DNA of 64,000 bases from a bacterium (GTDB taxonomy: Bacteria > Patescibacteriota > Gracilibacteria > JAUYGZ01). The stretch is from NCBI GenBank assembly GCA_030690415.1, contig JAUYGZ010000003.1:1-64000 (forward strand), written 5' to 3'. The position numbers and the translations under genes were made by a program. This document shows, piece after piece, positions 60,089 to 64,000 of the stretch; position 1 is the stretch's first letter; each line of letters starts with the position of its first letter. The notes beneath the pieces were generated by a model. That model had not been told where the DNA came from, searched no databases, and was given only the letters and a program-made list of their open reading frames with translations.

Positions 60089-60661
60089 ATGGAAATAGCA
60101 CTGAGCTGGGATCTGGTCGTCACGATCTTCTTCGTCATGGTGATGTCCTACTCTTATATCGTGGGACTAAACGGCACGGTTAAGATCATTTTATCGACCT
60201 ATATCGCCATGTTGGCGGCAAATGGGATTGGAAACTTGGCCGCGAAGTACATCAAGCTCAGCGAACCCTTGATCAAGATCCTCAGTGATGATCCGAACGA
60301 GAATGTGGTGGTCTTCAAGATCTTCATTTTTGTGGTGATCACGCTGCTTCTTGTGCTGAGAGGAGGGTTTAGTGTGGATATCACCCGACATAATGACTCC
60401 TTGCTCACCCGATTTGTTACCAATTCCGTTTTTGGGTTTCTTTCAGCAGGGTTGATCATGAGTATCATTCTGGTGTTTTTGGTCGGAGCAGGCGTCGATG
60501 CCAGCACAACGGTGATCCAGGAAGCCCTGGGGCTTCCGGACAAGACCTTTTTTGTCCGGTTCCTCGTTAGATTCTACAACTTCTGGTTTGCCGCTCCCGC
60601 GGTGGCATTTGTTATCCTCTCGGTGATTGCCCCACGCTACACTCCTGTGATAGAAGAATGA
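60089..60661 (+). CDS. Membrane protein, CvpA-like layout
   Basis: 190 residues, four or five hydrophobic helices (about 8-27, 30-50, 72-92, 108-132, 160-180). The opening WDLVVTIFFVMVMSYSYIVG and the loop after helix 2 resemble CvpA-family proteins, which are linked to envelope integrity, but the similarity is weak. Located 48 bases after dnaJ. Confidence 0.6.
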   Translation: MEIALSWDLVVTIFFVMVMSYSYIVGLNGTVKIILSTYIAMLAANGIGNLAAKYIKLSEPLIKILSDDPNENVVVFKIFIFVVITLLLVLRGGFSVDITRHNDSLLTRFVTNSVFGFLSAGLIMSIILVFLVGAGVDASTTVIQEALGLPDKTFFVRFLVRFYNFWFAAPAVAFVILSVIAPRYTPVIEE

Positions 60662-60720
60662 GGCACTTCTTGGACTTGTTTTTGATCTCAAAAACGGTAA
60701 GATCGACCTGATCTCTTTTT

Positions 60721-60736
60721 GGGCGCTTAGCTCAGT
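60721..60736 (+). other. Fragment of the tRNA-Val 5' end
   Basis: GGGCGCTTAGCTCAGT is identical to the first 16 bases of the tRNA-Val gene 88 bases downstream. The rest of a tRNA does not follow. Confidence 0.8.
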
Positions 60737-60808
60737 CTTCCCTTTCGGCCGCAATAGCGGGGCTGACTAATCGCAACCAATCACTTCGTCATTTCATTCC
60801 TTATTCTT

Positions 60809-60885
60809 GGGCGCTTAGCTCAGTTGGCTAGAGCATCTCGTTTACACCGAGGAGGTCGAGGGTTCGAGTCCCCCAGCGCCCACCA
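60809..60885 (+). tRNA. tRNA-Val (TAC), CCA encoded
   Basis: Acceptor GGGCGCT/AGCGCCC, D arm GCTC...GAGC, anticodon arm CTCGT-TTACACC-GAG with anticodon TAC, T arm GAGGG-TTCGAGT-CCCCC, discriminator A, genomic CCA. Confidence 0.97.
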
Positions 60886-60922
60886 TTCGATTCACTTCGT
60901 TCGCTCATAGTGTCTCACCATT

Positions 60923-60960
60923 TGGTTCGAGGTTCGAGTCTCGTCAATGAAGCTCCACCA
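60923..60960 (+). other. tRNA-like 3' fragment ending in CCA
   Basis: Contains GAGGTTCGAGTCTCG, similar to the T arm of tRNA-Val, and ends GCTCCACCA. There is no matching 5' half and the T stem does not pair properly, so it is a remnant. Confidence 0.5.
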
Positions 60961-61030
60961 TAAGTACTCTTCAATTCACGTAGTAATCAGAGGAGCCCGC
61001 TTTTATACTGCTAGGGGCTGATTATTGCTG

Positions 61031-62164
61031 ATGAAAGAAAAAAAACCTACCATTATCATGACTCGCTTCCCCTACGTATCCAGCTGGGGAGGGGAGGAAT
61101 CCCATACCCTGACTCTGGCCAAACACTTTCGTGAAAAAGGCTACGAAGTGATCTTCATGGGGTCCTGCCGGATTCTTCTGGAAAAATTCAAAGAGCTGGG
61201 ATTCTTGACGCGCAAAGTATGGGGAGGGAAGATGATGGTCACCCCTTGGGAGATGCTCAAATCGTTTTTCATTTTCCCCTTCATTCGAAGGTCCATGCGG
61301 TCGCGGTTCGAACACCTCTGCAGACAGTATGAGGTCAAAGCTCTGTACTGTCTTTCATTGAATGAAAAATTATTTCTCAGTCCACTTGCGGTCCAAAAAG
61401 GAATTCCAGTCACCTGGGTAGAGCACCAGGAGATCCGAAACTGGCTGAGCAAAAACTGGTGGAAATCACGATACCAAAATAATGCTCAAGACGTTATGAT
61501 TGTTCCCATCAGCAAGAACAACGAGCACAAATTAAAAAATGAACTTCAGATTTCATCTGTTCGGATAAAAGAAATTGTAAACGGAGTGAACTTGAAAGAA
61601 CTCCTTCAGCTCAAACGAAAAACGAAGAAGGGATTTATTCTCGCGGCGAACCGGATGATCCCAAAAAAAGGTTTGATGGACCTTTTGGAGGCAGCGAATG
61701 ATTTAACAGTTGAGAAGAAGAATCTTCAATTCACTCTCTTGGGAGAAGGTGAAGAAGAAGAAAAGATTAAACAGTTTGCACGTAAACATTTCACCAAAAA
61801 ACAAATCACTATCGAACATTTTCTCGAAAAAGAGAATTGGTTCAATCTGCTTTTACAAGCGGACATCTATGTTTCATGCGCACGTGATTCAAATGAAACA
61901 TTTAGCCTGAGCACGGCGGAAGCCATGGCCGCGGGATGCAAAGTGGTGGTGACAAAGTGCTCGGGAATTGCCGATTACTTGGTCGACAGCACGGAAGCCT
62001 TTCTCGCGAAGGGTGGTGAGCCGGAGGATCTGAAGAAAAAAATTTTGAAAGCTCTCTCAAGTTCTGAGCAGGTCAGAACAAACGCAAGAAGAGCAGCTCA
62101 AGAAAAATTTGACCAGAAGAGAATGCTGGCAGAGTACGAGTCCCTTATTCTCAGAGAAGTATGA
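61031..62164 (+). CDS. Glycosyltransferase, GT4-type
   Basis: 377 residues from ATG 61031. GT-B fold: N-terminal acceptor domain with MTRFPYVSSWGGEESHTLTL, C-terminal donor domain with ILAANRMIPKKGLMDLLEAA and the nucleotide-sugar segment ARDSNETFSLSTAEAMAAGC then KVVVT. Likely adds a sugar to a surface glycan. No signal peptide. Coupled to the next glycosyltransferase by an ATGA overlap. Confidence 0.85.
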   Translation: MKEKKPTIIMTRFPYVSSWGGEESHTLTLAKHFREKGYEVIFMGSCRILLEKFKELGFLTRKVWGGKMMVTPWEMLKSFFIFPFIRRSMRSRFEHLCRQYEVKALYCLSLNEKLFLSPLAVQKGIPVTWVEHQEIRNWLSKNWWKSRYQNNAQDVMIVPISKNNEHKLKNELQISSVRIKEIVNGVNLKELLQLKRKTKKGFILAANRMIPKKGLMDLLEAANDLTVEKKNLQFTLLGEGEEEEKIKQFARKHFTKKQITIEHFLEKENWFNLLLQADIYVSCARDSNETFSLSTAEAMAAGCKVVVTKCSGIADYLVDSTEAFLAKGGEPEDLKKKILKALSSSEQVRTNARRAAQEKFDQKRMLAEYESLILREV

Positions 62165-63258
62165 AAAAGAAAATCCTTGCCATCGATCAGGGGGAGCACC
62201 TCGGAGGTGCGGAACGTTTTTTTACGGAGATCCTGAGCAGGCTCGATTCCGAATACGAGATTCACCTCATTACGAGCAAGAATGAACAGTACCACAAGCT
62301 TTATATGGGGTCGCTTGAAAAGATACATGAACTCGATCTGCCAAGCTTAAAACCATTTAGCTTGAAGACTTACCGCGAGTACCGGAAGACTCAGCGGGAA
62401 CTTAAAAGGATCATTCAGGAAATATGTCCTGACCTGATTATTTCTAACACGGTCAGAACCCACCTCCTCATTTCACCGATTGCGAAAAAATTGAAGAAGC
62501 CTCTCATCTGGATGGCCCATGACAAAACCTTTCCAAAGAAAATCCTGAAATGGTTTCTCTGTTACCCCCGGAAAATCATCATTTGTTCACGATACATCAA
62601 AGAGTATTTCAGTTCCACGGGAGCGAAGGAATCCCAGATGGAAGTCGTTTATCCTTTTGGGATTGATGTCCGAATCATTGAAGAACTGAAAACCGTATCC
62701 AAGAAGAAGTATGTCGGTATGGTCGGGAAGTTTATCCCTTGGAAAGGACAAGATACCTTCATTCGGGCAGTAGCCGCGCTTCACAACCAATTTTCCGACT
62801 ACCGGTTCGTGATCGTCGGCAGCGCGTACGAGGGGAATACTGAATCAGAAGCGTATTTTAGCTCCTGTCAAAAACTCATTTCGGAACTTCATCTCGGGGA
62901 GATGGTGACTATCACCAATAAGGTTCAAAATCTCATGGAAGAAATGGCCTCCTGGGAGCTTTTGGTGCACTGTTCGAATCAGCCGGAGCCACTTGGCAGA
63001 GTCATTTTGGAGGGAATGGCGGCCGGATGCGCAGTGATCACGAGTCGACTCGGTGGGCCCGAAGAAATTGTTGAACAGGGAGAGACGGGACTGCTCATCG
63101 ATCCCACCTCAAATGATCTGGAGAAGGCCATGAGAGAGCTCTTATCAGATGAAAAGCTCAGGAAAAGGCTTTCAAGACAAGCTCGAGAGCACATCAAGGA
63201 AGATTACGAGTGGAAGGGGGTGATGAAGCGCTTCAAAAAGATTCTCTTGGAAATATGA
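62161..63258 (+). CDS. Glycosyltransferase, GT4-type
   Basis: 365 residues. N-terminal GEHLGGAERFFTEIL (donor-side GGAE loop), IISNTVRTHLLI, and C-terminal VGKFIPWKGQDTFIRA and EPLGRVILEGMAAGCAVITS with the E-x7-E motif. A retaining GT4 enzyme for cell-surface polysaccharide or glycolipid. It overlaps the upstream gene by four bases, so the two probably act in one pathway. Confidence 0.88.
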   Translation: MKKKILAIDQGEHLGGAERFFTEILSRLDSEYEIHLITSKNEQYHKLYMGSLEKIHELDLPSLKPFSLKTYREYRKTQRELKRIIQEICPDLIISNTVRTHLLISPIAKKLKKPLIWMAHDKTFPKKILKWFLCYPRKIIICSRYIKEYFSSTGAKESQMEVVYPFGIDVRIIEELKTVSKKKYVGMVGKFIPWKGQDTFIRAVAALHNQFSDYRFVIVGSAYEGNTESEAYFSSCQKLISELHLGEMVTITNKVQNLMEEMASWELLVHCSNQPEPLGRVILEGMAAGCAVITSRLGGPEEIVEQGETGLLIDPTSNDLEKAMRELLSDEKLRKRLSRQAREHIKEDYEWKGVMKRFKKILLEI

Positions 63259-63374
63259 TAAGTGCTGTTTCCTCCGCGGAGATCCGAAAACGATTCATTT
63301 ATAAGGTGAAAACGAATACAATACAGCTACTCAACTTGAGAGACAATTATGCGTTTCACCTTTGAACGTGCGGT

Positions 63375-63716
63375 ATGAAAAATAGAGCCGATCAAAAAAT
63401 CATTATTTATCAGGCAAAAAGCGGAGCACTGGAGTTTCGCGGAGATTTTGAACATGAAACAATTTGGGCGTCGCAGGCTGACCTTGCATTGCTTTATGAA
63501 AAGGATCAATCGGTTATTTCCCGGCATATTAAAAGTATTTTGAAGGATAAAGAGGTGGACAAAAAAAGCAATATGCAAAAAATGCATATTCCAAATTCAG
63601 ATAAACCGGTTACGTTGTTTTCTCTCGATATTGTTTTGGCTGTGGGGTATCGTACCAATTCAGTGCGTGCTATTGAGTTCCGAAAATGGGCGACCAAAAC
63701 TGTCACAGAGAATTAA
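63375..63716 (+). pseudogene. Truncated RhuM-family gene
   Basis: 113 residues. The N-terminal part has the RhuM pattern: IIYQAKSGALEFRGDFEHET, DQSVISRHIKSILKD, TLFSLDIVLAVGYRTNS, RAIEFRKWAT. Full RhuM proteins run on for about 200 more residues. Here the frame ends at TEN and the next gene lies in the opposite orientation across the end. Hence it is probably a fragment, perhaps left by a mobile-element event. Confidence 0.7.
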
Positions 63717-63999
63717 TTGTCGAAGGCAATTCTTCTATCAATCTCTTAATATGTCTTTTGAGATACAATCCTTTATCTCCGTAATAAAAGACAATATCAT
63801 CCTCATATTCGTTTCCTAGAAATAGATTTTCACCTAATTGAATTGCCTGTGGGCATTTACCTTTAAACGTATTAAAAACGAATTTTACTTGGGTATTAGT
63901 AATATAATTTCTGATACTATCGCTATGGCAGGCGGCATTTCGCAAATGATTCAATAAATCCGTGATGTCATTGATTTTTTCATTTTGTCGCACATCATC
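63703..63999 (-). CDS. HEPN-like protein, 5' end outside window
   Basis: The frame is open to the window edge. A GTG at 63993 is possible, but the frame continues (DD before it). The visible 96 or more residues contain LLNHLRNAACHSDSIRNYI with R-N-A-A-C-H, an R-x4-H motif as in HEPN ribonuclease-like domains of abortive-infection and toxin proteins, then DIVFYYGDKGLYLKRHIKRL near the end. Function unknown; a defence role is inference. Overlaps the truncated RhuM by 14 bases. Confidence 0.6.
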   Translation of the reverse strand, partial: DDVRQNEKINDITDLLNHLRNAACHSDSIRNYITNTQVKFVFNTFKGKCPQAIQLGENLFLGNEYEDDIVFYYGDKGLYLKRHIKRLIEELPSTINSL

Positions 64000-64000
64000 C

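Noticed and set aside
1-64000. CRISPR array, insertion sequence or integrase
   Set aside because: The only tandem arrays have 7, 9, 45 or 213-bp periods without spacers, and no transposase or integrase motifs were found in any frame.

Overview
The window reads as a chromosomal segment of a Candidate Phyla Radiation (Patescibacteria) bacterium, most likely a Peregrinibacteria/Peribacteria-type lineage. The basis is the compact gene order, CPR-style proteins (a MurE-like ligase without its N-terminal domain, a stand-alone eIF-2B-like protein, a single-block pyrimidine operon), few clear Shine-Dalgarno sites, and moderate GC. TGA is used as a stop (for example tkt and zwf), so this is not the code-25 Gracilibacteria/Absconditabacteria group. 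The taxonomic call is inference.

Layout. 1-2000: a truncated gene with 71-residue repeats and a low-complexity lipoprotein. 2-7 kb: lexA, an RNA m5C methyltransferase, an AI-2E-type permease, trxA, glnA. 7-14.2 kb: a TrmB-like regulator, then tkt, a LOG protein, gnd, zwf and pgl, which is the oxidative pentose-phosphate branch plus transketolase in one run. 14.2-17.9 kb (minus): ispG, a Nudix/IPP-isomerase-like gene, uppS, bcp (isoprenoid and undecaprenyl carrier supply). 18-22.8 kb: DoxX, a DHFR-like protein, pgpA, U32 peptidase with ferredoxin, Na/Pi cotransporter. 22.8-25.5 kb: tRNA-Asp inside repeats of its own ends, an isolated Gly/Cys-rich 31-residue peptide, a Mur ligase, hicBA. 25.5-31.6 kb: pgeF, lysS, eIF-2B-like, a permease, gltX. 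31.6-42.7 kb: PH-domain protein, RlpA-like protein, glmS, Xaa-Pro peptidase, DUF192, dnaB, lgt, miaB, PrsW-like. 42.7-52 kb: a transpeptidase, a DnaQ nuclease fused to a degenerate DinG-like helicase, ftsZ, ftsA, ybeY, def. 52.2-57.6 kb: tRNA-Arg, a large structured RNA, then pyrE-pyrC-pyrD-pyrK-pyrF. 57.6-64 kb: MFS transporter, dnaJ under a CIRCE operator, a membrane protein, tRNA-Val, two glycosyltransferases, a truncated RhuM gene and a HEPN-like gene cut by the window end.

The genes mostly serve central metabolism, envelope synthesis and division. Glucose-6-phosphate oxidation feeds ribose-5-P and NADPH, PRPP and orotate chemistry feeds UMP, and IspG/UppS, GlmS, Mur ligase, Lgt, PBP and FtsZ/FtsA build the cell wall and septum.

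Three things stand out beyond ordinary annotation. First, a roughly 465-nt minus-strand RNA at 52442-52910 has its own promoter, a terminal helix, nested helices and a terminator, and I could not match it to RNase P, tmRNA, SRP or 6S RNA. Second, tandem 7-nt or 9-nt pyrimidine-rich (once A-rich) repeats sit directly against the start codons of zwf, a 48-residue ORF, glmS, ftsZ, pyrC, pyrK and pyrF, and similar heptamers also run inside a lipoprotein gene. Third, a 31-residue Gly/Cys-rich peptide gene has its own promoter and terminator. All coordinates were read by eye. No alignments or folding programs were run.
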